NCBI GenBank assembly: GCA_948567375.1
Contig: OX419759.1
Span: forward strand, 42,943,493-43,007,492
Reading direction: 5' to 3'
DNA from: Lunularia cruciata
Taxonomy: Eukaryota; Streptophyta; Marchantiopsida; Lunulariales; Lunulariaceae
Length of the DNA: 64,000 nt
The notes beneath the pieces are model-generated. The model made no database searches and was not told where the DNA came from. It was given only the letters and a program-made list of their open reading frames with translations. Of the stretch, positions 1-12,651 are shown one piece after another. Numbering within the stretch: position 1 is the stretch's first letter; each line of letters starts with the position of its first letter. The position numbers were made by a program, and so were the translations under genes.

Positions 1-653
1 AAAAGGTCAATTATATATGTATATATACTTTTTTAATCATAATTATAATCCTGGTAGGGTCCATAAAACATGGGGAGCTTCCAACGTCATGCAGATTGAG
101 GATATGCCCAACTTGGATTCAAGGATGGGATATTATTCATCTTTTCTTTGACATTATGAAGGAGATTGAATACCTTGTAAGGCGCAGATCTGCTTAAAAC
201 ATATTTGGTAGTTGGTTGACACATCATTGTTTCATCTTATTATTGAAATCATAAGTTTTCTTATGTCAGAGATTGAATAAGAGCGTGACATTGGAAGATT
301 ATTTCCAGTGAATTCTTGTCTAGAACGACTGATGAATGAGTACAATCATATTTTATTGATACTGACTCTTAAAATATGTTCATGAATTCCAATGTCACAG
401 TGAATGTTATGCGATTGATTTATCCCTGAGCAAGGATACGAGAATATTCGTTTTATCCTATAAATAGATCAAGTCTCAGACTTATTGAGATCCACTTTAT
501 TATTCATAAACAACTTGAAAAGAAAAAAATACACAAAAAGAAATTTCAAAAACGTGGCTGTGTATATTTGCTTTTTATGTTGAATATGTGTTAATTATTC
601 TAATTATGATATAAAGACTGCACTAATTCCACAATTCTTATTGGTTATGGAGA

Positions 654-690
<37 letters not shown>

Positions 691-3600
691 CTGCTATAAG
701 AACAATATACAAATTCAGAACCAAGTTATACTTGTCAAAATAAGGAGTAAAGTCCAGATATTTGGCTCTTTGTTTTCCCAATTAGTTCGTTCATTAGAGA
801 TTTGTGATTTGATTAAAAAGTAATAGTAAAAGACTCATCAACCAAAGGAGAACGACAACGTGTACAAGTAGAAAGCTCATTACGATCACAGGTGCTGAGG
901 GTTCGTGTAAGCATTCAATTTCCAGCTCAAATACTAAATTCTTTTGTTTGTTCCCAATCTACATAAATATCATGAATTAGCGGGTTACGACAATTACAAC
1001 ATAATATTCATCGGAAACAGATCCAAGTTCCGAGATTCTATTCATCTAAATGGTTTGTTGAACCATAAGGGTTTCAATTCGGGATTTTATGTACCTCTAG
1101 CCGAAACTCCCTTACACTTTGCACGTTACAAGAGAAGTCTCCCTTCTCATCTGCAATGGATCCCTGAAGAACTTCTTTATCTTTTCAATTTCCAGTGAAC
1201 TTGACTCTTGATTCTTTCAGACCTTTCATAAACAGTAAGTCTTTTCTACTAGAAAAAGCGAGCATTACAATAAAGTTGACACTAAACGCACCATATCAGC
1301 GATGGCACAGCGAAGTACGATCCTTCATACGGATTCATCTGCATGGCAGTAGCAAACTTACTTCTGTTGAGCTGATATTTAGTCTTGACTGAACGACCGG
1401 GCAAGTAGTTTAGTCAAACGCATAGACCAAGCATTGGGAAATTTCATGTTTCGAGTCAAACGTGAGGACTCCGAGTCAATATAAATGTGACAGCCAAGAT
1501 GTGGCTACAGTGCCTTTGCATCGAGTAAAAAAACCATAACGTCGTAATGTCTTATCGATTGAATGTAACGTCGCACAACAACTTAGCTATGCTCATTTCT
1601 AGTTCTCTCTCTTGATGCTTTACATGGTCTTTGTGTACTTGAAGGTGCATCCTCAAACTAGTGCATATGATTTGCTCTTTATTTGCCAACGAGGGTTTGA
1701 ACAGAAGAATAAGTGGTGTGGATGTTGTGATATGATAATAATGATTGAATTGATGGTAAATAGGGAGAAGATTGCATGTTTGAGCTTTTTTCCCGGCCTT
1801 GGAATCATATCTTTGATGCTGAAGTCGGATTCCGGTGAACAAAATGCAAAGTTGAATCTGAATTCTTCCTCGTAATCATTTTATATCTGAGGCATGGAAA
1901 ATTATGTGAATTACCTACAATAGTTTCAAATGTTCATGGATTTCGTGAAACGTTTGTATGCATCGCAAAATGGTGATGTTCCTGCAAAGTTCATAACTGA
2001 TGATGAAGTAAAACGTTCATAGATGGTTTGAAGATCATGTATGATTTAGAAGAATTACCAATATCGATTAACCTAGATATCCAAATATGAATACAAAGTG
2101 AATGTTGATATTAGGGAGCAAATCTTATTATATCTGCATCCAAGTTTTATGGACACGTTTACAAAGATAAAGAAAATTATCAAGCTTGATTTGAGGATGG
2201 ATCTTGAAGTTTCACTATATAACAACGTCATATGGGCTTCATGCTGAAATCAAAAATTACAAATTCAGCTGAAACAAATAATTAATATTCGTATCATTAA
2301 GATGCACACATCTTGTATTAATATATGCAGCTTCTCCGATCACACAGTCTAACGTAGACAAGACATGAGTTCGATCACGATCCCTGCATAATTCATTTTG
2401 ATGAAGTTCAGTTTGGGGACATCCACTGATAGAAATGCCAAGCTGATTGATCATCAACTATATACACCAGTTTGTTGTGCACAACTATCAGATAAGAACA
2501 ACTTTAGTATAACTATGGTATATAACAAAATCTCCCCAGGAAGTATATAAATGATGTCCACGGTAGCTTGGATTTAAAGTAAGCATCTATCTTTTTGTCC
2601 ATTTTCTAGTGGTATATACACTACATCTCTATAATCTTCCTCTGAACTATAAGGAACCTTCCCATCAGGGAACCTTCTCGGAAGTGTGTTGCAACAAAAC
2701 TCTTGTCTTATGCCTTAATGCTGCAAAGCTGAAACATCTGTCTTTCGAGGTAGAAGACTAACCCTAATTTAGTAAGTAAAGTAAGTTTACGTTGAAAGGA
2801 CCATACGCTGGAGTGACATGACACAGCCTTTGGGGAGTTGAGACTCTCCAAGGTGCACATAAGCCGTGTGATCCTCCCTACAGTTTGACTTTATCATCGC
2901 CTACCAAGAGGTGACTGCAAGTAGTCCCAATCGCAACCATTGCCTCATCCGACGTGTGTAAAACCCTTTGTTAGACCATATTTCGTGCCACGCGCTCGCG
3001 CCGATCTCCCAAGCAACTTGTATTCCATTAAATGATGTTAGCGGGGGATCTCATGATGATTTCAACCAGTGGTGGTGCCCTTGGAAATGTGGATAAGATT
3101 TGGAGGAGTGTGTTTCTAATTTCTGATTCTCTTCCTACATGTGACTGAAATTTTTGATACACTTAGAATGGTTCTAAACAACAAAGTAAGGGGGAAGTGA
3201 GATGATTTTGATTTGTTTATGTGCTGATAATCGGTTTCAGTAAGCTTTTTATATTATCTACAAAAACGACGCAGATGAGTTGCTGGAGTTCCTTTAACTA
3301 GAAATGGAGCAAAACTTCATCCTGTAGTGAACCCTTCTCATCACCTTTTAAAATAACCTTAGCAGTACTATTCGTCTATATCATGTCAAGCAGTGTCTTC
3401 TGGGACCAGCCAAGAAAAGAAAATGGAACAGGTAAGAAGTCTCAGGCTTAGTATTCTGATCCTGAAACTCAACTGACTAAGAGAGATTACTTACCCACCA
3501 TAATCATAAAATAAGAGTTTCCAGATCTTGTGAACGCACATTTACACCGTCAACGGATTCCTTGACTGATTCAAGGGATGTGCTGTCGTTGTCTAGGTCA

Positions 3601-5479
3601 AAGACTCTGGATATCAAGTGACGATTTGTTGTCCCTACCGTAATTGCACGAACGATCAACAAGTAGTCCCCAGGTGTGCAAGCAAACTTGGATTAAAAGT
3701 TCATGTAAAGTTCCAGCGGTTGAAGGAAATCATTTGCTGTATTGTCAAATGGAAGGATGTAGAAGGCGACAGATCTAACCAAATTTCAGCTGCAAGAAAG
3801 AACTACGCACAGAAAAGTTGAAGATGAAAATTTCATGTTCACGCCTCCTACTTTTCCCACGAAATTGCAGCACTCGCATTACCTTCGCTTTCTAAGTAGT
3901 ATTATCTGAACGAATGGTGGTTGCCAAGGGTATATTCTTAACAAACTTTTAATCTTAAAATCTTCTATATCGTGTAACTAGTGATTTACTATGTAACTCG
4001 GTGTTATAAGAAGTCTGCATGCAGTGTGCCTAAAAGCTCCTTCAAATCAAGGTAGAACTCTTGAACATAAGAAAGCGAGGTGAAAAAGGAAACGAAGCAC
4101 TTGGATCCAGAAAGGCCCAGAAACACACAAAATGCAAGAACTCACCTTGGCGGTATCACAGAAACTCGTCAAGAGATGCGCCGACACTCCATATATTCTT
4201 TCAATGCGCTTATATTCTTGCAATCGGACCGGGGCCCAGCAACACAAACTGTCTCATATTAGACAGAAACTTCATTCCTTTAGGGCAGAGAGAATGGAGG
4301 CATTTTGAGCTGAGATTAGATTAAATATTCCTTCGTAGTTTTCATGGTATTTGTGAGAGTAGAGAATGGTAAAAGGAACCTCAGTAGCGTATCCCTTGAT
4401 ACGTTATAATCTATCCATTGACTGTATTCTAGTTGAATAGTTCCTGTGATCAAGTTTTCACCATCTCGGGTCCGTCCTTAATAGCGAAGTGTGTGTTAAT
4501 CATGTTAACTACAATAAATATCCATCAGCAATATCTGATGAGTTTTTGGAGATACAGAAATCGAGAGCCATAGTATAATATTCTTCGACTAAGAACCAAC
4601 TTTTGTTCTCACTAAGTTTCATCAGGACAAACGCTCTTGTCTTATCACTAACCTGATCCTGAAATTTATTACATAGATTGGAGATAATTATCTTCTGCAT
4701 GATGAATGCTTTTCACAGATTTGAGTCTCAATCATCCAATGATGATTGTATCTAGAAAAAAATGGATCCGTGAACTGTGGACAAGATTAACTTGGTGTAG
4801 AATTGTGGCTGTCCTTCAGACATCTCCTTCAATTGTGTAGAACCATAGTGCTCTTCTACACCATGGTATGGACAGTGGAATCATGTTGTGGAAGCCTCTG
4901 CTTCTGATGCAGACGTACCAAATGGCCAACGTTTAACCTTGGGGTTGGGTACACAAAAGGAAACTCCATAGCCTAGAGCGCTAGCTGATTTCGAATAACA
5001 CATCATTCGTGTAAGTAAAGTCATTTGAAGTCGCCAATGTATGCTACTCTGATATGTACTAATTAGGATCGAGTCCAAAGTAAAAGGAACAAAAAAATAA
5101 ACGACCTTCTACCTTACTAACTCTTCGTGAAACACGGCGACAACATGATTGCCTACGATCCTGATACCGTAATATCTGAAGTGTGATGGTGATCATGGTG
5201 ACCCATGCGCGATTGTTATGAATTCTGACTCGCGCACCCCGGTGTATGAGGAGGTAGCAAAACAATGGTCAGGTAATCGAGTAATCGCAACCTCGCGTCA
5301 TTGCCTGCAAATTCTCGGGGATCCCCGGTGAGTCTAATCCGGACCAGTAGACTTTCAACACTACCAGCAGCCGGGAGACTTCTGACGGCAAAGAAACTGG
5401 TTTGGTTCTCAGCATACCGATAACGTGTCCAGAAATGCAGGAACTTCTCGTCAAGCATCCCGTTAAGTAACAGTGTGCC
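1..5479. other. Gene-poor DNA, no supported gene
   Basis: No recognisable protein, RNA gene or element boundary was found here. The reading frames present are short, several begin at TTG or GTG, and none matches a family I know. The left part is AT-rich with an AAT microsatellite. The sequence becomes richer in G+C after about 5.2 kb, where the region upstream of the vacuolar sorting receptor begins. Confidence 0.6.
652..690. repeat. AAT trinucleotide microsatellite
   Basis: About thirteen AAT units in a row, broken once by an ACT. It makes an artificial run of isoleucines in one frame, which should not be read as protein. Confidence 0.9.
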
Positions 5480-6522
5480 GTGGAAATCTTTCCGCCACTG
5501 CAGAAGTTCGTGGTTAGGGGCGAGGTTAGCCTAAATCGTGAATTTAGCACAAATCTCGTGAGATGGGGCAGGGCTGGGCAGGGCAGGGCAGGGCAGGGCA
5601 GCAGGAGGCGAACGGAACTTGTTTCGTGGGGGAATCTCACGAGAGGAACGTGGCCAGTGGCCATACCCTGGTTGCACACCTGGAGTTCAAAGATTGAGGA
5701 GGAGAGCCAGAAACCCTTTGTGCCAAGCAATCCCTCTTCCCGTCCTACGACGGCCCTCTCTACCTCTCCCTTTCGCTTCCCTTGCCCTTCGCTTCCCTTG
5801 CCCTGCCCTGCTTCCGTGCTTTTGACGAGTGTTTGCACGGTCGGTCGGCGTGTAATTGGTCTTCGTCTTCGTCTTCGTCGTGGTGTCTATGACACTCCAG
5901 AGCACTGCTGCGCTCGCATCTGTCTCATCTCACCCATGCGTTGTCTCCTTCTGTATCTCCCTCTCGATTGATTGATTGACTCATGCGGAAATCTAGATAG
6001 CCGAGGTGCTGGACGTGAAGACTGGACGGGTGAAGTGAAGGCCCGCCTTAGGTTGGAGATCGAGGTTGGTGTTGAGAGGCGATTTGGGTCGAGGAGGAGG
6101 AGGAGGAGAAGAGCTTAGTGGAAGGAAAGAAGCGGAGCGAGAGAGGTCGAGGAGTTTGTTTGTAGGTGGGATCGTCCTCAGGACGCGCTGTTTGTTCCCC
6201 CGTCGATTGGTGGTGTGATTTGCCGCTGCTGATCTGACCTAGGGTGGGGAAAGAAGGAGGAGGTTGCAAGGTTCAAGAAGGTGTTGAAGACGAAGATTGG
6301 ACCTGCTTGCACTGCCGAGGTCGTGGAGGTTTATTTCATGAATATTTTGAACCTATTTTCACGGATCGTCCGGGGCTGAGGCTGGGGTTGGGTTTCGCCG
6401 GGGCCGATGGACGGGCGAGCGTGATATTGGAGCGAGTAGTTTGAGTTCTCAGTTGATCGCGTTGGGGTAGGCCTAGAAGTAGTCGATTGGTCAATTACAA
6501 TTCTTTTGGGCATTCGTTAGTC
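5480..6522 (+). promoter_or_regulatory. GC-rich leader/promoter region of the VSR gene
   Basis: This kilobase is clearly richer in G+C than the flanks and has no ATG-started reading frame of note on the plus strand. It holds a GGGCA tandem run at about 5566-5600, a CCCTG-rich stretch at about 5797-5810 that could pair with it, a GTCTTC run near 5862, and purine-rich GAGGAGG runs near 6095. Two tiny upstream reading frames start at about 6338 and 6408. It probably combines the core promoter and a long 5' untranslated leader; the transcription start cannot be seen. Confidence 0.45.
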
Positions 6523-8409
6523 ATGGCGAGGTGTCAACCTTTCAGATATGTGCTCCTAGCTGCTGTTGTTTTATTTCACATGATGGCAGGGCAGACTTGG
6601 GCTCGTTTTGTTGTCGAAAAGAACAGTATCAAGGTCACCTCACCGGACGGGTTGAAAGGTAATTATGACAGTGCTATTGGAAATTTTGGTATCCCTCAGT
6701 ATGGAGGAACTATGGTTGGTACCGTCGTGTACCCAAAAGAAGGGTCGAATGCCTGTGTACAGTTCGCTTCCTCTTTCAAGTCGGGTCCGTCAGGTGGCCT
6801 TCCTGTGGTCGTTCTTGTCGACCGAGGTGACTGCTTCTTCGCTTTGAAGGTGTACAATGCCCAACTAGCTGGAGCTGCGGCCGTACTCGTCGCAGATGAT
6901 AGGCTGGAGCCTCTGATCACCATGGATTCTCCAGAAGAAGATGCAGCAGTCTTGGATTACGTCGAGAACATCACAATTCCTTCTGCTCTTATTGCTAAAG
7001 ACTTCGCCGACGATTTGAAGAAGTCATTGGGCAACGGCGAGATGGTGAACATTAATCTGGATTGGAGAGAGTCTCTTCCTCATCCCGATGATCGTGTAGA
7101 GTTCGAATTCTGGACCAATAGCAATGATGAGTGCGGGCCTAAGTGTGATGCTCAGGTGGAATTTGTCAAGAATTTCAAGGGCGCCGCTCAAATCTTTGAG
7201 CAAGGTGGATACACTCTCTTCACCCCTCACTATATAACCTGGTACTGCCCTCAGCCTTTCATTCAAAGCAAGCAATGCAAGGCTCAGTGCATCAACCACG
7301 GAAGGTATTGTGCTCCAGATCCAGAGCAGGACTTCGGTCGCGGATACGACGGAAAAGATGTCGTCATTGAAAATTTGAGGCAGCTCTGTGTTTTCAAGGT
7401 CTCCAAGGACAACAAGAAACCTTGGACTTGGTGGGATTACGTCACTGATTTTCAGATTCGGTGCCCCATGAAGGAAAAGAAGTACAACGGAGACTGCGCA
7501 GAAGAGGTCATCAAATCTCTGGCTTTACCTTTGGACCAGATTAAGAAGTGTATGGGTAACCCTGAGGCAGATGAGGAAAACGCTGTACTGAAAGCTGAGC
7601 AAGACTCACAGGTCGGGCAAGGCACCCGAGGAGACGTCACAATTTTGCCAACACTTATTATCAACCAGAGGCAGTACCGAGGAAAGCTCGACAAGGGCGC
7701 GGTGCTAAAGGCCATCTGCGCAGGGTTTGAGGAAACAACGGATCCACCTCCTTGTCTCAGCGAAGAAGTTGAGACAAATGAATGTCTCAACAACAACGGA
7801 GGTTGCTGGCAGAACGCAAAGGCAAATGTCACGGCTTGTATGGATACCTTCAGAGGTCGTGTGTGCTCTTGCCCCGTTGTTCAAGGCGTTCAATTCCAAG
7901 GAGATGGGTATACTATGTGCGAACCCACAGGTCCATTACGATGCAAGATCGACAATGGAGGCTGTTGGCAGCATGAGCGAGATGGTGTGAAGTATTCTGC
8001 ATGCCTGGATACAGAGCTCACAGGCTGCAAGTGTCCACCAGGGTTCAGAGGCGATGGTATAGACCACTGCGAAGATATCAACGAGTGCAAGGAGAAAACA
8101 GCCTGCCAATGTGCCGAATGTACATGTAAAGATCACTACGGAGGATACGATTGCACATGTGACCGTGGTCTTCTGTACATCAAGGAGCATGATACCTGCA
8201 TCAGCAAGATGACCGCAACAGGCAAAGTGGGCTGGCTAGTCACAGTTATCATTTTGTCCGGCGTGTTAGTTTTGGGAATTGGTACATACATGGTCTACAA
8301 GTATAGGCTGAGGTCATATATGGACTCCGAAATCCGTGCGATTATGGCCCAGTACATGCCTTTGGACAGTCAGACTGAGGTTCCCCACCATGATAGATCA
8401 GAAATATAA
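6523..8409 (+). CDS. VSR: Vacuolar sorting receptor (BP80/VSR family), intronless
   Basis: Type I membrane receptor that binds vacuolar sorting signals of soluble proteins and carries them to the lytic or storage vacuole. The 628-residue product has a signal peptide (about 1-28, cleavage after TWA), a protease-associated domain (about 50-170), the cysteine-rich VSR central region, then three EGF-like repeats (about 415-555), the last beginning with the calcium-binding type DINEC. One membrane helix (about 569-592) precedes a 36-residue cytosolic tail with the tyrosine sorting motif YMPL (611-614). I chose the ATG at 6523 because it directly starts a good signal peptide; the open frame extends upstream to a TTG at 6487. 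Length matches the family. The frame is uninterrupted, whereas angiosperm VSR genes that I recall have many introns, so retroposition or intron loss is possible. The frame is intact and looks functional. Confidence 0.97.
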   Translation: MARCQPFRYVLLAAVVLFHMMAGQTWARFVVEKNSIKVTSPDGLKGNYDSAIGNFGIPQYGGTMVGTVVYPKEGSNACVQFASSFKSGPSGGLPVVVLVDRGDCFFALKVYNAQLAGAAAVLVADDRLEPLITMDSPEEDAAVLDYVENITIPSALIAKDFADDLKKSLGNGEMVNINLDWRESLPHPDDRVEFEFWTNSNDECGPKCDAQVEFVKNFKGAAQIFEQGGYTLFTPHYITWYCPQPFIQSKQCKAQCINHGRYCAPDPEQDFGRGYDGKDVVIENLRQLCVFKVSKDNKKPWTWWDYVTDFQIRCPMKEKKYNGDCAEEVIKSLALPLDQIKKCMGNPEADEENAVLKAEQDSQVGQGTRGDVTILPTLIINQRQYRGKLDKGAVLKAICAGFEETTDPPPCLSEEVETNECLNNNGGCWQNAKANVTACMDTFRGRVCSCPVVQGVQFQGDGYTMCEPTGPLRCKIDNGGCWQHERDGVKYSACLDTELTGCKCPPGFRGDGIDHCEDINECKEKTACQCAECTCKDHYGGYDCTCDRGLLYIKEHDTCISKMTATGKVGWLVTVIILSGVLVLGIGTYMVYKYRLRSYMDSEIRAIMAQYMPLDSQTEVPHHDRSEI

Positions 8410-11400
8410 CTGATTGCGATTGACTGTTCCTTAAGTTCGCTCCTCTCTCAGGCATCTCCGCTTCCGAAGTTGATGAGTATCTACCGAGATGTCGCACATC
8501 CCACACTGAAAACCTCTTTTGATCCAGCGAAAGTCGTAGGTTCCAGCTCTCAAGCATATGTGACTTGTAACTTGTCCATGAAATCCAAAAATCTGAAAAA
8601 AAGTAAACCTACAGCAATACATGCTAGAAAAGCGTTCGGAGTTCCATCACTTTGTCTGTTACATAGTTTCCAGGATTGCTGGTGGTTGAAGAAATTGAGT
8701 CGTGAGCTTGGTGATCTGTCAATGTCTTTCGCTACATGCAAGACTTTCAGCTGAAAGAATGACTATGAGCAGTACAGCCGCTGTATCTTAGTGGATAGCA
8801 TCTTAGCGTCTCTGTACATAGCAGTGGAAGTGTAGTTATTAGTGTAGGTGGGATACACTGATCCTAACGGGTGAAGAAGATAATTTCTGATGTGGGGTGT
8901 TGTTAGCCCCCGCGGATGCATTTGTGACTAGTTCTCCTTCGAGAGTTCAACTGTGCCCCGAGTCGTTTTTCTCTGAATCTTGCTCTCGGGGGCAATGATT
9001 GGTGTGCTCTGATCTCTATTAACTGGCAATGTAAATTTTCCGAAGGATGTTCACTGCGTTAGTGACTGAGAGTTGTCTTCACAGCCTTAGCTGCCCTGTT
9101 TCTCGTCGCTTCTTCTGTTCTCTGCTTTCCATTTGCATCGTATTAAGCTTTTTTCACATGGATGAATGTACTACTTATTTCATGGATAAGTTTGATCTGC
9201 TTTTATAATATTGTGTACGATTTATTAGCGTATGCAGGAGACCACTCCGAAGTCGTCCTACGAATTGGAGTGCACATTATAAGATACATACTTGGTACCT
9301 GATCGTGTCTTTCACCTACAGCGTGGCCAGGCTACCCTTGGTTTACCCAGTACATTACTTCGGAGTAACTATGTACTATGTCAAAGACATGTGGAGTTCA
9401 AGAAACTGGATTGAAACCTAGATGAGATGCGTAGAAGGCTCCAGTCTTAAGAAGAATCGAAACGCTACCCCTCGTTTTGCACTGTAGTTCAAAATTAGAG
9501 GTCCTTGGCAATCATAGCCACCATTGACAGGTGTTTACCTCTGCTAGCCGTGACAAGTTCCCTGTCATAACCAGATTACCGATCTATTCTTTGCAACCAG
9601 TACTGTGCTGCACAGGTTGTACTGAGACGTCTACCGTATTGTCAACAAATGTCATCTTGACTTTGCACGAGAATACGAAACCTTTAATCAATTGCAAAGG
9701 ACCTCGGGCTCTACTTACATCCTCCCGTCGTTTCTAGAGTCATCCTTTTGGAGTAGGTAGCTGTGCAATCCTTCTCCTCCTTCATGTACCTATAACCACT
9801 GATTTCGTTGACTCGCTTGCCTTCCAAATTCAGGGTAGTTTACCGACTTTCTCTTCGCTAATTAAGATGACTCCACTCCATTCTATCGCCTCCTGGTATT
9901 CAAATGCATGGCGAGCTTTAACAGGAGCCGACGCACACAAACGCTCTTTTCTTCTTCACCAAGTGATTCGAAACCTTTTGGAGAAGTTGGTGATTGATGA
10001 TTACTAAGGTGGACAGAAAGGTCAGAGAACAGGGCGAAGTTCTTACTTCTTGTCCTATCTGTAACTTGACGTTCTTCCTCTTTCACCTCAGTCCGAAAGC
10101 CCAATCATTCATAAATCTTGCCCAAACTAATAGAAATGTTTAACCCGACAGGACTTTTCGAATAAGCAGGATTCTCGTAATCTTCAGGCCTTGTAAGGTA
10201 GCTTGAGTACTGGAGTTCTAGAAATGCGTTTTTTATCCAGCACATGTTTGACAATTGAGCACAGGAGTAATACCATTGTGGTAGTTGTGCAGTTTGTTTG
10301 ACTTACTAGGCCACAATCTCCTTGCTGACTGGACCCTTCCAGACAGACCTTTTGAACCTACCTTACATCATGCAGATTAGCTTCCATCTCTACATGTCCT
10401 GCCTGGAAGCGCACTGTTAGTTCAGGACAATACTGTTGTATGACTATTCATTTGTGGAAGTAGACGAGACAGCACATAGACCCCAGATTACACATATTAG
10501 AAATTGGCGTCTACCCGAACCATATTGTACAAGAGTAGATTTCTGACCTGTCTGTTGGAACTTCTCACGAGGTTCCTAAAATTTTTCCAAATGAAAATTA
10601 AAATGTAGATCTGCACAAAAGAAGTTGTAGCCCATCCGTATCTACAACTGACCATACCATGTCATCTGAATCATTAGGTTTACAATGTCTCGGAGAATGG
10701 AAGGTAGGCTGCTAGAAGTCCATATTTCGAGGGTGACTAGTACTGGTTATTTAAGGATCTCAAGTGTTCCACTTCACTGCAAAAATCAGAGTTGTTGGAA
10801 ACACAGTTCTAGGAGCTGAAGAGTATCTCTTCTTAGCACCCACAAATTCATGAAGAGTCACTGGGACCATACCTGACTCATCCTCTTAATGTCAACAAAT
10901 TCATAAATAAAGAGATCGACACTCACTTCCTGTCCCAAGTGTTGAAGAGTCGGTTGAATAATATGCATCGTTCGCACAAACCCAGTACTTCTTGATCATG
11001 GAAACTATAAGCCTAATAAGAGTTATTACACGTTGTGGTTTCGCATTTACGTACTAGTGCAGTGTTCAGGAGATTTGTACATGGATAGTCATGTTGGACT
11101 TTAACAAATGATTCGATTTAGTTGATACGGAGTGCTTAAACACAGAAGAAGAAGCTAGAGGGAACTAAGTTTCAGTTGGAGACGAAATTTTATGACCATA
11201 CTTAAGGATTACGACTATTACCCATCTGATGCCCACTGGAGATCATCAGTTCTCAATGTGAAGTACTGGGAGTTAGTTATTACAATGGCCATAGGAAACT
11301 CTCTCTTTCCGTACGTTGCGTTAATCTACCGCGGAGCAAGTCGATTGACGTTGATTCAATTCGAGAGTCTTTAAGCACGAGTGCGCAATAGGAGGTGAGT

Positions 11401-12411
11401 TATCGACGAAAGAGAAGTTATTGAACGGGAGAGATAAGATCAAGTTTCAAAAGAACTGAACAGCACTCATTGTTGAGTACACCTTTAACACAGGCAAGTC
11501 TCATAGGAAGATTACATATTCAAAGATCTCAAGTCGGCTGAAGAAGTTGTTTGCAGAGATTTTCATGAGAATAAGTGAAATCTACACTTAATGGTCGAGT
11601 TATTCGTATTGTATTATTTATGTCTGCCAAACTGGGAGCCAAACTGCCAAACTGGGAGCCCAATTTCCCAATTTCTGGCTCTCTTTCATCGAGGTTTTCA
11701 CTTGTATCAACGCATATCATGGGCCAGTGGTGTTCACAGTCATAGTTGAACGCCTCTCACATTTTGGAACTCTGCGCAATTATGCGATTACAGATGGATG
11801 TTACTTTAGCTAATTGCATACATCTTGAGATCGGAAGCTCTAAGGAATGAAAGAACATTCACATTTTTGCACGGTCATATGGACCATGGAACAAGGATTT
11901 AACATTTATCATGTTGACTTAACATGATTACCAGATCAACTTCATATCTGGTATCGATTATTAACTTCATAACTTGATAACACAGCAAAAATCCACCTTT
12001 TTGACGAGTAAAAGCTCCAAGAGAGCTGTGAGCTGGTAAATATCCACAAGCGAATATAGATAACATTCAAGGCATATATGTTATATGTTACACATGTAGC
12101 TTCATGAACAAGCTCGAACTGTCACTGGTTGCAAGATGGTGGTGAGATTGAAGGGACGAATGATTTACAACTGGAGAAGATGGACAGAGTTGACCGGCAA
12201 GAGAGGACACTTTCACGGAGTTGTGCCTCTCTCTGGACTTCGGATCTGAGGAGGTGAATCCGCTTTCCCTGGAGTGAGGTAGCTCACCTGGTGAACTTTA
12301 GCTCGAGAATTTCGTCAGTTAACTGACACTGAGGATTGAGGGATTGGATCTTTGAGAATAGACTGTTTAGAGCGGGAAGAATTCGATGGAGTAGATTGAG
12401 AGGTAGCTGGA
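8410..12411. other. VSR 3' UTR and intergenic DNA
   Basis: The first several hundred bases are presumably VSR 3' UTR. The rest shows no recognisable gene or element on either strand; frames are short and unrelated to known families. About 12.1-12.4 kb probably holds the RecA promoter and leader. Confidence 0.55.
11624..11662. repeat. 20-bp tandem duplication
   Basis: Two near-identical copies of CTGCCAAACTGGGAGCC sit head to tail. Short local duplication with no evident function. Confidence 0.8.
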
Positions 12412-12642
12412 ATGAGATTTGGGGTTGAAATTGAGGAAGATAAATTCAGGCTCGAGATTTTGAGGATTGCTCACGTGGGTTTAGGGTTTTGTTCATTCGA
12501 GAAAGAACGAGCAGAGGATTGCAGTGTCTGGGGGTCGGACGGGAAGAATTCAGCACAGTTGAAGGAGCTGAGGCTAGAGAAATTGAGGGGATTAGAGAAT
12601 TTGTGTCTGAATTGTGGGTTTAGGATTCAACTGAGCTTCTAG
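12412..12642 (+). CDS. Possible upstream ORF in the RecA leader
   Basis: A 76-codon frame starts with ATG and ends nine bases before the RecA ATG. The product is rich in charged residues and matches nothing I recognise. If transcription starts upstream of 12412, this frame would be met first and could limit RecA translation. If transcription starts downstream, or an intron removes it, it is meaningless. No family support. Confidence 0.2.
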   Translation: MRFGVEIEEDKFRLEILRIAHVGLGFCSFEKERAEDCSVWGSDGKNSAQLKELRLEKLRGLENLCLNCGFRIQLSF

Positions 12643-12651
12643 TCCAGAGAG

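Noticed and set aside
5269-5838. 189-codon minus-strand ORF
   Set aside because: Starts at GTG, is dominated by low-complexity GGGCA/CCCTG sequence, and overlaps the presumed VSR promoter and leader.
6487-6522. N-terminal extension of VSR to 6487
   Set aside because: The codon at 6487 is TTG. The ATG at 6523 begins a proper signal peptide.
6696-8190. Antisense and alternative-frame ORFs inside VSR
   Set aside because: Shadows of a strongly supported coding frame, with no independent similarity. The same applies to antisense frames within RecA and the PPR gene.
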